Part shown: piece by piece, positions 26,701 to 41,700 of the stretch
How positions within the stretch are numbered: position 1 is the stretch's first letter
Layout: each line of letters starts with the position of its first letter
Assembly (NCBI RefSeq): GCF_902729435.1
Contig: NZ_CACVCG010000101.1
Location: 84,250-148,249 of the forward strand
Reading direction: 5' to 3'
DNA: 64,000 nucleotides
Source of the DNA: Magnetospirillum sp. UT-4
GTDB lineage: Bacteria; Pseudomonadota; Alphaproteobacteria; Rhodospirillales; Magnetospirillaceae
Position numbers and translations under genes: made by a program
Notes under the pieces: model-generated
What the model was told of the DNA's origin: nothing
What the model saw: only the letters and a program-made list of their open reading frames with translations
Databases searched by the model: none

Positions 26701-29700
26701 TTGTCGATGAGACCGCCGCCGCCCGAGCCCTCGTCCAGCTTCCAGTAGCGCAGCAGGCCGCTCTCGCCACCGGTCAGGCGCACCGCCATGTTGTCTGAAA
26801 TGTTCGTCTGGCTTCGGGCCGTGTTCCACACCCGCACGTCGGCCAACTGACCGTTCAGGAAATTGGCGGCGGTGCCGCTGGAGTTCAGGCTGGTGCCCAG
26901 GGCCCACGACATGGACGGATCGTCGTACAGCGATCCGGTGAACGCGGACGAACCGGCCAGGGTGCCGTTGACGTAGATCTTGGCGGTGGCGCCGTCATAG
27001 GTGGCGGCCACATGGTACCAGTTGGTTGCGGTGAGCGGCGAACCGACCGCGCTGGCGCTGGTCCCCGAGCCGTTCATCAAGGTCAGCCGGACGATGCCGC
27101 TGGAATCGACGGTCACGTCGAAGCTGCCGCCTCCATGGGCGAACAGCGTCTGGGTGCCGGACAGCGGCGAATCGAGCCTCACCCAGCCCTCGACGGTGAT
27201 GGCGTTGCCGATGCCGGCGATGTCGCCCAGCAGCACCTTGTCGTTGGTGCCGTCGAAATCCAGCACCACGCCGGCGCTGGCCAGGGACAGGCCGGTCGGG
27301 TTGGTCCAGGTGGCGCCATCCACCAGCGCCGAGCCCACCAGGTTCTCGGCCCCGGTCTCGCCCAGGCGCCAATAGCCCATCAGGTCGGGCTCGTGGCCGC
27401 TGAGCTGGGCGTTCATGCCCTCGGCGATGTCGCCCGGGCTCAGGGCCCGGTTCCAGATGCTGGCCTCGGCGATCAGGCCGGTGAAGCCGTCGCTGGCGCC
27501 GTCCGAGCCGATGGCGACGGTCGCCCCGGACACCACGGTGGGGGCGGTGCCGGCGCCCGACGAGATGGCGACCTCGGCGCCGTCCACGTAGATGTGCCAG
27601 GTGTTGCCGGTATAGGTGGCCGCCACGTGCTGCCAGGTGTCGGCCTGGGCGGTGATATTGGTGGTGACCGCGCTCGCCCCGGCGGCGACGCAGACCTTGC
27701 CAGTGGCGTCCAGGTACAGGCCGAAGCCGCTGCTGCCCGGGTCGCCGTTATGGACGATGACCTGCTTGGCCAGGGTGCCGTCCCACTTGATCCAGGCGCC
27801 GACGCTGACGTCGGTCAGGCTGGTGGTCGCCACGGCGTTGCTGACCAGGCCGGTGCCGCCGGTGAACTGCATGCCGATGGCCGGCGGAGTCTTGGCAATC
27901 GGGTGCAGATTGCCGGCCCCCAGGTCCATGACGTTGTCGGTGCCGGCGCGGTCGGCCACCGTGGCGGCGTCCGCGTCCAGGTTGTCGAAGGTCCAGTTGG
28001 CCAGCAGGCCGCTTTCGTTGCCGACCGGCACCGCGTTCTTGTTGGCGGCGATCTGGGCCGGAGTGCGGGCGGTGGTCCACATCCGCACGTCGTCCAGGCT
28101 GCCGCTGAACGAGTCGGTCGCACCGTCGTACATTCGCCCGAAGGTCCAGGCATCCAGCGCGTCGGCGGGAATCTCCAGGGTGGTGGTGGCGGTTTTCACC
28201 ACGGCGCCGTCGGCCAGCAGGCGCAGGGTGGTGATGCCGGCGCTGCGTTCCCAGCTGATGGCGACGTGATGCCACGACCCGTCGGCCCAGGCGTCGCTGC
28301 CGGCATAGGTGAGGGCGGTGCTGCCCTCCTGGCTCCAGCCGCCGTAGCGGAAGTGCAGGCCTTCGTCGTTGTGGACCGACAGATAGAGGGCGTTGTCGGT
28401 GACGTAGCTCAGCCCGTTGCCGACCAGCGCCTCGTCCTGGGTGGTGTTCCAGCTGCCTTCCTGCACCCACATCTCGATGGTGCCGGAACTGGCCGACATC
28501 TGCGCATTGGTGGTGGCGATGTCGTCGGCGAAATTCAGGATTCCGGTGCGCGACCCGGCGCCCAGGAAGGTGTAGCCGTCATTGACCGGCGCCACCGTGA
28601 CCATCATCGGCACATAGCCGACATTGCCGTTCGGATCGGTGACGGCGACCTCGAAATGGTCGATGCCGGCGTAATTGGCCGCCGGCGTGTAGGTGTAGCT
28701 GCCGTTGGCGGCGATGGTGACGGTGCCGTGGGCGGGATGTTCCGCAACGGCGTAGGTCAGGCTGGCGGCGGCGGCCTCGTCGGTGACCGGCAGGGCGCCG
28801 GTCAGCGGCGTGTCCTCGGTGGCGTAGAGGCCGGCCACCGTCTCGACCGCCAGATCGTCCAGCGACAGAATGTGGTTCGCGGTGGTGTATTCTCGGTTGG
28901 TCACGACCACGTAGCTGGTGGCCGGCGCATAGGTCGAGGTCGCGGTCAGGCTGGCCGAATTGGCGGCGTCGTTTTCCTGGACGATATTGAAGGTGACGGC
29001 GCTGCCGGTGTCGGTGATGGAGAACCGGTATTTCATGCCGGCGGTCCAGGTCAGCGTTGTGTCGCCGGTCACGCCGGTGACCGAGGCGCCACCCAGGCCG
29101 ATGATGTTCACCGTCCCGTCATAGTGCGCCTGCACGTTGATGCCGTCGGTGGGGAAGCCGTAATTGGCGTTGTCCGGCGTGGCGGCGGTGCGCAGCACAA
29201 CCGAAAGGATGTCATCGGCGCCGGCGGTGAAGGTGCCCCACACCACCAGCGGATTGGCTGAGGTGCCGGCGAACTGGTCGGTGGTGCGCAGGAACTCGCG
29301 GTTCTGGATAATCGCCTTGTCGCCCGCCACGGTGACGGAATCCCGATCCGGGTCGTAGGTGTCATAGCCCTCGACCACCGTCCAAAGGTCGGTGTCCAGC
29401 GAGGCGGCGCTGAAGTCGTCGGCCGCCATCCGCACCCCGGCCGAAGACGGCGCATCATCGACCGCCGCCACGGTGACGGTGGCGGTCTGGGTCGCCGCGC
29501 TGAAGGCGGTCCTGCCGCCCGTCGCGGTGATGTCATAGGTCTGACCGCCGCCGCCGACGGTCATGTCCCAGGCGCGGTAGGTGAAGGTGGCGGTGCCGCT
29601 GTACTCGGCGTTGGGCACGAAGCGCACCTTGGTGGCCGAGGTCAGCAGCAGCGCGGCGCTTTCCGCCACCGCCGGGAAGCCGGTCCAGGTGGTGCCCGAA

Positions 29701-32700
29701 TCGATGCTGTACTGCCAGCTGCCGTTGGCGGTGGCGGCGCCGACCACGGCGATGCCCATGGTCATCGACCCGTCGGCGTCCGTGGCCCGGTAGGCGCCGC
29801 CATCGGTCATGCCGACCATGGCGGCGACGGTGGTGCCGGAATTGACGTCCGGGTCCTCATCAATGGTCGGCAGGGTGTAGCCGGCGGTCAGCACCGGCGC
29901 GTCGTTCACCGGGACGGCGTTGACGATGATGCTCCTGGTCGCGGTGCCGCCCAGGGAATCGATCGCCGTCACCGTGAAGGTGTCGCTCATGTTGGACATG
30001 AACGGCCAGTTGGCCATGGGCGTGTAGGTCCACGCGCCGTCCTGCGCCAGCGTCACCGAACCGTGCAGGGGGGCGAGGCTGACGCTGAGGGTCGGCGTGC
30101 CGCCGTCGCCGTTGGTGATGGCCAGCGCGCCCGAGACCGAGCCGTCCTCCATCACCACCCGCTGGGCGCCGTCGGCCAGCAGGGTGTTCTGCCAGACCGG
30201 GTTTTCGCTGCCCGCGCCCAGGGTCATGGGGTGGTTGCCGCTGGTCTGGTCGGCCATGGTGGTGCCGGAGCCGTCGTCCATGCGCCAGTAGCCGGCCAGC
30301 CCGGTCTCGGCGCCGGTCAGCTGGTTGTCCATGTCCGCCTTGATCTGGGCGGCGCTGCGCGCCACCGTCCACACCCGCAGCTCATCAACCATGCCGACGA
30401 ACGAGGCGGTGTCGGTGGTGTTGATCGTGGTGCCGATGCCGGTGGCGCCGGTGGCGGTGGTCAGGGCGGCGGCGGTATTGCCCGACACGGTCTGCTGGAC
30501 GCCGTCCACGAACAGCTTCCAGGCGGTGCCGTCATAGGTGGCGGCGACGTGCTGCCAGGCGTTGTCCGAGGTCTTGAGGTTGGACAGCAGCAGGGTGCCG
30601 CCGACCCGGATGCCGAGGCAGCCGTCGGGGCCGACCACCAGGCCGAAGCCGTTGGAGCCGAAGGTGCCGTTATAGGCGATCACCTTCTCGGCGGTGCCGA
30701 TCGCGGCGCCCTTGACCAGCGCCTCGATGGTGACGTTGGTGGTGGCGGTGACCACCAGGGCGGCGGTTTCGGCGTGCTTGGAGACCCCCAGCGACAGGGC
30801 CGAGGTGCCGCCCGCCGCCGGCGCCGCCAGGGCCGGGCTGTCCAGGACCGGCTCGACCTTGATGGCCAGGGTGCGGGTGGCGACGGCGCCGCCCTCGTCG
30901 GTGACGTTGACGGTGAAGGTGTCGGTGCCGCTGAAATTGGCGTTGGGGGTATAGCTGACCAAGCCGCCGGCGGTGACCGACAAGGTGCCGTTGGCGGTGG
31001 TCGAGGCCACCGCGAAGGTGGCGGTGGGGGTGACGTCGTTGGGGTCGTTGAAGGCCAGTTGGTGCGTCACCTGGCCGCCATCCTCGGTGGCGCTGAAGGT
31101 GACCGCCGGGGCCAGCTCGCCGAAGCGCTGCAGCGCGTTCGAGGCGGAGTTGACGATGCTGGCCACCGTGGTGCCGCTGACGTCGGCGAAGGTGTAGCCG
31201 GCGGCCAGGCCGGTGGTCGAGCTCGAGATGCCGTCCAGGTCGTCCTGGATCTGCGCCGCCGTGCGGACGCTGTCCCAGATGCGGATTTCGTCCAGGCTGC
31301 CGCGCATGGACTTGGTCGGGTCGAAGCCGCCGCCGGCGAAGGCCTGGTCCTGGCCGATCACCAGGGTGCCGCCGCCGCCGATGGTCTGGCCGGTGCCGAG
31401 GCCGGTGACGGTGCCCGAGGACACCCCGTCCACGTACAGCGTCGCGGTGCCGCCGGTGTTGCTCCAGGTCAGCGCCAGATGGTGCCAGGCGCCCGAGGCG
31501 ACGGTGACGGCCGGGGCGAAGGGCGCCGTGCTGCCCTCGATGGCGGCGCGGATCTCGCCGGTGTCGGTGGCGAACAGCGCCAGCTTGCCGCCGTCGGGGG
31601 CGACATAGGACAGGATGGTGGACCGCTGGCCGCCGCCGATGGCGTCGAACTTCGCCCACGCCTCGACGGTGATGCCGGTGCCGCTGGAGATGCCGGCCAG
31701 GGCGTCGTTCTTCAGGTAGGTCTCGGAGCCGGTGAAGACGGCGCCGAGCCCTTCGGGGGCCTGGACCACCATGGGCGGATTCGGGGTGACGTCGGTGATG
31801 CCGTCGAAGTGCAGGGCACCGGGCGGCGTCAGCTTGCCGGTCAGCTTGATCAGGGTGGTGTCGAAGCTGGTTCCGGTCCCGGCGCCCTTGACGTACAGCC
31901 ACCCGTCGGTGCCGTCGGTGACGTGGTACAGACGGTTGGCGGCGCCGCTGGCGACGATGTCGGCGATGGTGGCCGTAAGCCCGCCGGCGTTCCAGGCGAA
32001 CGAGGCGCTGGAATCGTAGGTGATGCCGGCCATGCCCTGGAATTTGACGATGTCGGCACCGTTGGCGCCGCCGAAATCGGCGATGGTGTCGGTGGCGGCG
32101 GCGGTGGACTGGGTATTGCCGGTATAGATGAAGGTGTCGGCGCCCATGCCGCCGGTGAGCAGGTCGGCACCGGCCCCGCCGGTGAAGGTGTCGGCGCCCA
32201 TGCCGCCGGTCAGGGTGTCGGCCAGGGCGCCGCCCAGCACGGTCAGCGCGGCCGAGGTCTCGGCGGCGCCGTTGAGGATCAGCGACCCATTGGCGAGGAC
32301 GGTGCCGTCGATGGTCAGGCCGGCGCTGTTGCTGGCATCGTGCAGGGTGATGTTATAGGGGCCGGTGTAGGTTGTCAGCGCCCAGTTTTCCCAATTGATC
32401 AGCCCGGCGGTCTCGGTGGCGTCCAGCACCTGGGTGCTATAGGTCGAGAGGAACAGGGTGTCATTGCCGGCACCGCCGTCGAAGGCGCGGCCGGTGGTGT
32501 TGTTGAGGATGGCGGCCTCGACGAACACGCGGTCGTCGCCGCCGCCGCCGACCAGCGATTCCACATTGGTGACGGCCACCTGCACGCCGCCGGCCGCAAG
32601 CAGCACCGTATCGGTGCCCGCGCCGCCATCCACCTGGTCGATGCCCGCGCCGATATTCAGGATGTCGTTGCCGGTCGTTCCGGTCAGCATGGCATCCGGC

Positions 32701-35700
32701 CCAAGCACCGGATTGCCCGAGGCATCGAAGCGGCGGGAGAAAATGCCGCTGTCACTGGTATCCTGGAATCCGCTGGGCCAAGCGACCACGAAGCCGCCAT
32801 CATCCAGCGCGGCCACCGAAACGGACGGATAACCCTGATCTTCCGGGCCATAGGTGTTGACGAGGAATTCGGGACCCTGCGCGGTTCCGGCGGCGTCGTA
32901 ACGTTGGCCGTAGATGTTGTAGCCGCCGCTGTTGCCGCTGCCCGCGACACCCCGCCAGACCATGACGAAACCGCCATCCGCCAGCGCCGTCACCGAGGGG
33001 TATGCCTCACTGTGTCTGTTCGGCATCACGAACTCGGCGCCCACGGGCGCCCCGGCGGCGTTAAAGCAACGGCCGACCACGTCGTTATCTGTGCCGGTGG
33101 GATTGCTGTACCAGGTGACCACGAAGCCGCCGCCCGACAGGCCGGCAACCGCCGGGTCAAACTGACGGCCTGCCGTCGTCGCGTTGATCGGGAATTCCGC
33201 CCCCTGGGCGATTCCGGCGGCACTATAGCGCTGTCCGTAGATGCCGTAATCCGCGCCATCCTGCAGATTGCTGTGCCAGACCACCACGAAGCCGTTGTCG
33301 GACAAGCCCGAAATGGCCGGGTAATCCTGGATGTCGGCGGTGGTGGTGTTGACTCGGAACTCGTCGGCGCCGGTGGTCGTGCCGGCCCGGCTGACCGCCA
33401 CGCCCGAAGCGTTGAAGCGCTGGCTGTAGATCCCGTAGGACGAGCCATCCTGCCCGTTGCTGGCCCACGTCGCCAGGAAGCCGCCGTCGGACAAGGCCGT
33501 CGTCGAACTAAAGCTCTGGTGGTTGAGCGTATATGGGTTGACCCGGAACTCGGCCCCTTGGGCGGTTCCGGCAGCGTTAAAGATCTGGCCGTAAATACCG
33601 GTGGCCGACCCGTCCTGGGCGTAGCTGTCCCAGGTCACCACGAAGCCGCCGCCTGACAGCCCGGTCACCGAGGGGTACGACTGGGCGTTGGCGGTAAAGG
33701 TGTTGACCAGGAATTCCGATCCCTGGGCCATGCCGGCGGCATCAAAGCGCTGGGCGTAGATTCCGTTGCCATCCTGGTCGGCGCTCTGCCACACCACCAC
33801 GTAGCCGCCACCGTTCAGCCCGGTCACCGCTTGATACACTTGGCTGCCGGCGACGGTGGTGTTGACGCGGGTATCCGCCGCCGACAGGGTGACCGTGCCG
33901 CCGCTGAAGGACAGCGTCTCGATCCCGGTCAGGCTGTCGGTGCCGTCGGGGCCGGTGACGGTCAGGGTCTGACCGGCATAGGTGAAACTGTAGGCCGATA
34001 CGGCACCCGAGAAGGACGCGGTGTCGCTGCCGGCGCCGCCGGTGAGGGTGTCGTTGCCGCTGCCGCCGGTCAGCACGTCGTTGCCGGCGCCGCCGGTCAG
34101 GGTGATGCCGGTGGTGCGGGCCGAGGCGTTCAAGGTGACGGCGCCGGTGGCGGCCGAGGCGTCAACCTCGACGATGCCGGCGTTCTGCGAGGCATTGCCC
34201 AGGGTGACCGACTGCGCGGCGGCGTTGGTCGAGCCCAGGACCAGCCGTTCCACCCCCGAGACGTGCGACAGCGGGGTGTCGGTGACGGCGGCGGTGTCGC
34301 TCAGGCGGATGGTGTCGGTGCCGAGGCCGCCGCTGAAGGTGGTGGTGCCGGTCAGCACCGCGCTGGTGGTGACCATCAGGTCGTTGCCGTCCTGAGTGCC
34401 GACATGGTTGATGCCGGTGCCGACATTCAGGGTATCTGCGCCGGTGGTTCCGGTCAGGTTGAAGGTGGTGCCGCTGGCATAGGGCTCGGAGACGGCGGTT
34501 GCGTCGCGGGCCGTGGCCGAGCTGCCGCCCACCGTCGCCGGCACGGTGCCGCCCGAATAGTCGCCGAAGTCCCAATAGCCCTCAAGCCCGGTCCCGGAAG
34601 GCGTTCCACTCCATGAGGCCTGCATGTCGGCGGCGATCTGGGCCGCATCCCGAGCGGTATTCCAGGACGAGAAATTGGCCACCGTGCCGTCCAGACCCGA
34701 TCCGGCGTATAGATTGACGTTGGCCTCGGCGCCGACGACGTACAGCGATCCGCTCGGGAAACTGGTCAGCGGAAGGGCCGTGCCCTCCTCGACGCCATTG
34801 ACGAACAGCCGCAGGTTGCCGCCGCTCGAGGCACTCAGGGCAAGATGATACCATTGCCCGGGCACCATGACCGTGGTGCCCTCGACAATCCGCCCGCCAA
34901 GGGTATTGTCCCACACATAGGCGCGGAAATGGTGGCTGGTCGGCTCGACGTAGATCGCCTGGGTGAACATTGACGAAGATTGGGTAAAGGTCGTGGTGTT
35001 CCACGCGCTCGAATCGGTGCTGAAAAAGACGTTTTCATACCCGTCACGCAGGGAATCGAACTTAACCCAGGTCTCGACGGTGACGGCGGCCGAGGCGGTG
35101 TGGGCCACGGTAACCCCCGAACCGGTGGCGCCGGTGAAGGACAGGCCATTGATGGTCGGGGTGTTGGTGGTCACGCCGATGATGCCGCTCGAGAACTCCA
35201 GTTCCTCGATGCCGGTCAGGGTGTCGGTGCCGTCGCTGCTGCCGGTATCGGTGACGGTCAGCGTGCCGTTGGCGGCCGAGACGGTGTAGAAGCCGGAGCC
35301 GCCGGAGAACACCGCGGTGTCGGTGCCGAGGCCGCCATTGATGGTGTCGTTGCCGGCCCCGCCGGTGACGGTGTCGTCGCCGGCTCCGGCGTTGAATAAA
35401 TCGTTGCCGGCCAGCAGATCGACCACGTCGGAGCCGCCGCCGCCACTGGCGGTGTCGTTGCCGGCGGTGGCGGTGAACGCGTTGATATTGACGGTGATGG
35501 TGGTCTCGGTGATGCCGCCCAGGAGATCGGTGACCTGCACCTGGAAGGAATCGGTGCCGATGTAGTCGGCCTCGGGCGTATAGGTGTAGGTGCCGCTGGA
35601 ATCGATGCTGACGGTACCGTGGGCGGTGGTGGGGCCGCCCAGGATCTCGTAGCTGGAGATGCCGCCGTCCGCGTCGGTGGCCGTCACCGACGCGGTGATG

Positions 35701-38700
35701 ACCGTGTTCATGACGCCCTGGGCGCTGGTGCTGCCGAAGACCGCTTCGTCGTCCACCGGCGCCAGTTCCATGTCGGCCATGGCCGCCACCGACCCGCCGT
35801 GGCCGTCCTCGAGGGTGTAGGTGAACGCCACCGGGCCGGAATAATTGGGCGTGGGCGTGAAGGTGTACGACGTCCCGTTGTCCACCAGCGTGCCGTGATC
35901 GACACTCAGGCCGGTCACCGTCAGCGTATCGCCGTCGGGATCGCTGGCGGCGGCGGCCAGATCGGCCTTCAGGATGGTTGCCGAGACGTCCTCGGTGCCG
36001 CCGGCCAAGGTCACCGGCCCGACGATCGTTGGCACGTCGTTGAATCCCGTCACCGTCACCGTCGCGGTCGCCGCCGCGCTGGTGGCAGTGCCGTCGCTGA
36101 CGGTGGCGGAAATGGTGCGCGAGCCCGAGGCCAGGGCATCGGACGGGTTGGAGAAGGTGACCGAGCGCAGCGCCGCCTGATAGGTGGCCAGGGTGGCGGA
36201 GCCCGACAGGGTCAGTACGCCGGCCGAGTAGGAACCGGTGATGCCGCCCTGGTCGGTGAAGGCCAGGACGTCGCCGGCCACCGGGGCGGCGATGGTGATG
36301 GTGGCGCCGGTCAGGTTGGCATTATCGACGTCGTTCAGCGTCAGGTCGCCGAACGGTGCCGTCGCCGAGCCGCCCTCGGAAAAGCCCGACGCGCTGGTGG
36401 TCAGCGCCACGCTCGGCGCGTCGTTGACCGCCGTCACCGTCAGGGTGGCGGTGTTGGTGAGGCTGCTGAAAGCGGTGTTGCCGCCGTTGACGCTGGTATC
36501 GACCTTGAGGCCGTGGCTGCCGCTGGTCTGGTCCCAGGCGCGCCAGGTGAAGGACGGGGTGCCGGAATAATCGGCGTTGGGGGTGAACCGCACCTTGTCG
36601 GTGTCGGCCAGCAGCAGCGACGAGGTCGGCGACACCAGGGCGAATTGCAGCCAATTGGTGCCAGCGTCCAGGCTGTACTCCCAGGTGCCGCCCGCCGCCG
36701 GGGCATCGGTGATCGCGATGCCCTTCAGGGCGCCGACGCCATCGGGGTCGGTGACCGACGCGGTGAGGGTCGAGACCAGGCTGCCGATGCCGGGCGCGCT
36801 GTCCTCGGCCATGGTGCCCAGCGTGGTGGCGCCGTTGAGCAGTGTCGGCGCCGCATTGCCGGCGCCCAGCGTCATGGCTGCGCCGCCCGATACCTTGTTG
36901 AGGCCGGGATCGCTGGCGGGGAAGGTCCAGTCGGCGGCCAGGTTGGTCTCGTTGCCGGCCAACGTGGTCCACGCCGAGCTCATCTCGGCGCCGGAGCGGG
37001 TGGCGTTCCACACCCGCACTTCGCTGATCTCGATGGGCACGAAGCCGGCGGACGTGCGGTTGACGCCCAGCATCACCGGGGCGTTGATGGTCAGCGCCGT
37101 CATGCCGGCAGCGTTTTCGCCGGTGCCGCAGGCGACGCCGTCCACATACACGGTCGCCGACTTGGTCGTATGGTCGTAGGTGAAGCCGACCCGGTGCCAG
37201 GCGCCATTATTGATATCGACGGTGCTGGTGGCGTAGAAACCCTGGCCGTTGTTGTCGCTGACCTGCACCACCAGCTTGCCGGAGTTCATCACCATCTGGA
37301 AGAACCCGCCGGCAAAGGACGAGTTGCTGCTGACGATGCCGGCGAAGCTGGTGCCGACGGCCGAGGTCTTGATCATTGCCTCGACCGCGTGGCCGCCGGT
37401 CAATGTCATGTTGGTCGCCGTCGTGGCGATGTCGTTGGCGCCGTCGAAGGACAGGGCGGTCGGCGCGAGCACCGGCGCGTCGTTGACGCCGGTGACGGTG
37501 ACGTTCAGGACGGCGTGGTCGATGCGGGTGCCGTCCGAGGTCCGGTAATTGAAGCTGTCCACCGCGGTCTGACCGGCGCCAAGGGCCTTGACCGCCGCGC
37601 TGGCCGTATCGACCACATAGGTGTAGGTGCCATTGGAGTTCAGGGTCAACGAGCCATAGGTGCCGGCCATGGGTACGCCGAGGGTTCCGGCGGTGCCGGC
37701 GTTCTCGACGGCGCCGACGCGCGGTCCGACGACGGAGAAATTGGAATCAGGGTCGTAGTCGTTGGTCGCGACGTTGCCGCTGACGGTGCCGGCGGTCACC
37801 GTCACCGTGGCAGTGTCGTCCACCGCCACCGGGGCATCGTCGCCGCCGGTGATGGAGAACGCCACGCTTCCGGCGGCGGTGACGCCGTCGTCGTCCACCA
37901 CCTGCACGGCGAAGGTATCGGTGACCGAGTTTATGGACTTCAGCGCCTGGGTCGCGACGCGGCTGTTGTCCAGCGCGTAGTTGACGACGTTGGTGGCGAC
38001 GGTCAGGGTCGCGGTGCCGTAGGTTCCGGACTTGGTGTAGGTCAGGCCGGCATCGGCGGTGGTCCACCCCTGGCCGGTCAGCCAGGTGGTGTCGTAGGTG
38101 ACGGTACCGTCGATATCGACCTTGGTCAGCGTGACGGAGGCGGTGGCGACGCCGGCGATGGCGTTGGCGGTGCCGCCGGCCTCGACCAGGGTGGCACTCG
38201 GCGTGCCGATGCCCAGCGCCGGGCTCATGTTGGCGACGCCGTTGAACGTCATGGTGACGTCGGTGTCGATCTTGAGGTCGAACCCGCTCTTGGTGAACCA
38301 GGCGTAGGTCTGGCCCGATTCGTACAGGCCGTTGAAGGTCCAGCCGGTGTCGGTCACCGTGACGGAATCGCCCGCGGTGCCATCGACGAACAGGACGTTG
38401 CCGCCGCCGGTAACGCCGTTGATGGCGGCCTGGGACAGGGTGACCGACTGGTTGCCCGAGTTCCAGTTGAGGTTGACCGCCTCGATGCCGGTCATCGACG
38501 TGTTGGCGTTGAGATCCAGGCTGAGGGGCGCGCCGTCGTTGGTATCGAGGGCGATGGCGTCCCATCCGGTACCGCCGGTGACGGTGTCGCCCTCGCCGGC
38601 GCGGATCACGAAGGTGTCGTTGCCGGCGCCGCCGACCAGGGTGTCGATGCCCTCGCCGCCGGCAAGGTAGTAATTGCCGCTGGCCCCGGCGAACATCACG

Positions 38701-41700
38701 TCGGCGAAGGCGGAGCCCCACACCTTGGCGATACCGGTCAGGGTATCGGTACCGCCCAATCCGTCCGACACGCTCATGGCGGCGACGCCGGCCTGGGTGG
38801 TGCCCGACAGATTGGCGATGATGCCGGCCGAGGACGTCCAGTATTCCGCCCAGGTGTTGGCGCCGGCTCCGGCGATCAGCGTATCGTTGCCGCCTCCGCC
38901 GAGCAGATTGGAATTCAGGGAATCGAGGCCGGTCAGGGTGTCGGCGCCGGCCGAGCCGATCAGGCCGTCGATGTTGACGAACGTCGCCGTGGTGTTGAGG
39001 TTGGCGGTGACCGGGCTGGCCGACATGGCGAACGAGACCTCGCCGCCGACCACGTTGCCCCAGGCATCGGTGGTGCCGTCGCCGATGAACTTGTCGGTGC
39101 CGCCGCCGCCGAAGAACATGTCCTCGCCGCCGTTGCCCACCAGGGTCTCGTCGGCGCTGGTGCCGACGATGATCTCCCCGACGGCGGTTCCGGTCAGGAC
39201 GTTGCCGGCCTGGGTGGCGGGGGACAGCTTGACGCTGCCTTCGGCATCGATGCCGGTGCCGATGGTGTGGCCGGCGAAATGGTCGCGCACCACCACCTTG
39301 GCCGCGTTGGCGAAGACGATGTGCAGGTCGTTGCCGCTGCGCTCGAAGCCCTTCAAGGCGTAGTCGGGCAGCGCCGAGACGTTCAAGGCGTCGCTGCCGC
39401 CGGTGTCGTCGATGGTTACCGTGGTGCTTGCCGGCGGCATGGCGGCAAGGGTGTAGGTGTCGTCGCCGGCCCCGCCCAGGATCAGGTCGCCGTCCTGGGC
39501 GGTGGCCAGAGTCAGGGCGTCGTTGCCGGTGGTACCCAACATCAGGCGTCCATCGACGCCCAGGATGTTGGCGATGTCGGGAGCGGCGGTGACACCGGGC
39601 AGCGTGATCAGGGTGCCGGCGAAATGGGTGCCGCCGGCATTACCCTTGACGTACAGCCAGCCGTGGCTGGTGCCGTTGGTCAGGAACACCACCGCGACGT
39701 TGAGGTCGGCGGGCAGGGCGGCGATGGCGGTGGCGACGTCGGTGCCAATCACCTGCGTCGGCGCGACGTAGAGCTTGTAGCCCGAGGCGCCTGCCAGCTG
39801 GATCGTGTCGGACGCGCCGAAATCGGTGAAGACGTCGGGGGAGGCCACGGTCGAGTAAGCGGGGGTGATCTTGAAGACGTCGCTGCCGGCGCCGCCGGTG
39901 AAGGTGTCCTGGCCGGGACCGCTGGTGAAGGTGTCGTTTCCGGTGCCGCCGATGACCGCCTCGATACCGGACACGGTGGTGGTGTCGCCGCCGTAAGTGA
40001 TGGTTTCCGCGGTCATGTCGGCCACCACCGAGCCGGCCATCGCGGAATAGGTCACGGTGTCGTTGCCGGCTCCACCCTCCAGATAGTCGTTGCCGGCACT
40101 GCCGACCAGGGTGTCGCTGCCGGCACCGCCATAGAGGTTGTCGTCGCCGGCCGAGCCGTACAGGAAGTCGTCGCCGGAACCGGCGATCGCGGTTTCGAAG
40201 CTGGTCAGCGTGTCGCTGCCGATCTGGGCACCTGCGGCGGTGCCGGCGCCCAGGTTGATGGTGACCGTCGAGGTCGCGGCCGACGCGTCGTAGGTGTCGT
40301 AGCCGGTGCCGCCGTCCAGCATGTTGTTGCCGGCGCTGCCGACGATGATGTCCTCGCCGGCGCCGGCGATGACGTGCTCGAACCCTGACAGGGTGTCGGT
40401 GCCGATGTCGACGCCCGAGGCGGTGCCGGTGGTCAGGTTGACGGTGATCGGGCTGGTGGCGCTGGAGTACTTGATGGTGTCGCCGGCGTTGTCGTCCAGC
40501 GCGGCGGTGCCGCCGTAATAGGTGTCGTCGCCGTTGCCGGTGCCGCCGACGATGACGTCGGCGCCGGTGCCGCCCGACACGGTATCGTTGCCGGCCCCGG
40601 CGGTGATGGTGTCGGCCCCCGAACCGCCGATGATGGTGTCGGCGCCGCTGCCGCCGGTCAGGGTCTGGGCAATGGCCAGCGGGCTGCCGTCATAGGCGCC
40701 GTTGACGCTCGTCACCATGCTGGAGCCGACCGCCACGTACAGGGTCCGGGTGGTGGCCAGGGCGGTGCCGGCATCGTCGGTGTGGACGGTGACCGACAGG
40801 GCCACGTCGGTCTCGCCGCCCTGCGACCACGTCATGGTCAGGCCGGCCAGCTGGGCCGGGGTCAGGGTCCAGGTGCCGTCGCCGTTGTTGGTGCCGGCCG
40901 ACAGGGTGGCGCCGCTCGGCAGGTTGCCGACGACGATGGCGGTGATGGTCTCGGACGGATCGGTGATCGCGGTGGCGATATTCAGCGCGGCGGTCAGCGA
41001 GGTGCCGTCGGCGATCCAGGTGGGGGAACCGGTCAGGGCGCCGGCATTGGTCCCGGCCAGGTCGGCGGTGGTGGTGCCGCTGCCCTCGGCGAAGGTCCAG
41101 TACCCGACCAGGGCGGAATCGGCGGGGTTGGGCGCGGTGGTGAGGTCGGCCAGCACCTGCGCTTCGCTGCGCGCCACGTTCCAGAGCCGCACATCCTCGA
41201 TCACCGAGGTGGAGGCGTAGGTGCCGTCGCCGCGGGCGCCGATGGACAGGGCCTGGGCATTGGAGGTGGGGTTGCCGCCGGAGGGGCTTTCCTCGGCCTC
41301 CTTCTGCCCGTTGACGAAGATCCTGGCGGTGGTGCCGTCCCATGTGGCGGTCACGTGGTACCAGGTTCCCGCCTGAATGACCGTGGTGCCGGGCAGGTAC
41401 ACATAGCTGGTGGAGGGGAAGGTCCACGGACTGGCGGCGAGGGCGAAGGTGGCGCCGCCGGCGCCATTGGGCTTGGAATGCAGAACCCAGCTGCCGGCCC
41501 AGTTGCCCTTCTCGACCAGGTTGGTCTCGGTGGTGACGTCGGAGAGCTTGACCCAGGCCTGGACGGTGAAGGCGGATTCGACGTCGAGGTCCGGGGCGTC
41601 GGCCACCAGCACCCGCGAGCCGCCGGCAAAGGACAGCGCGCCGCCATGGGCACTGGCCTGACCGCTGGCCTGGCTGACCGGAACGGTGAGGATCGGCGCG

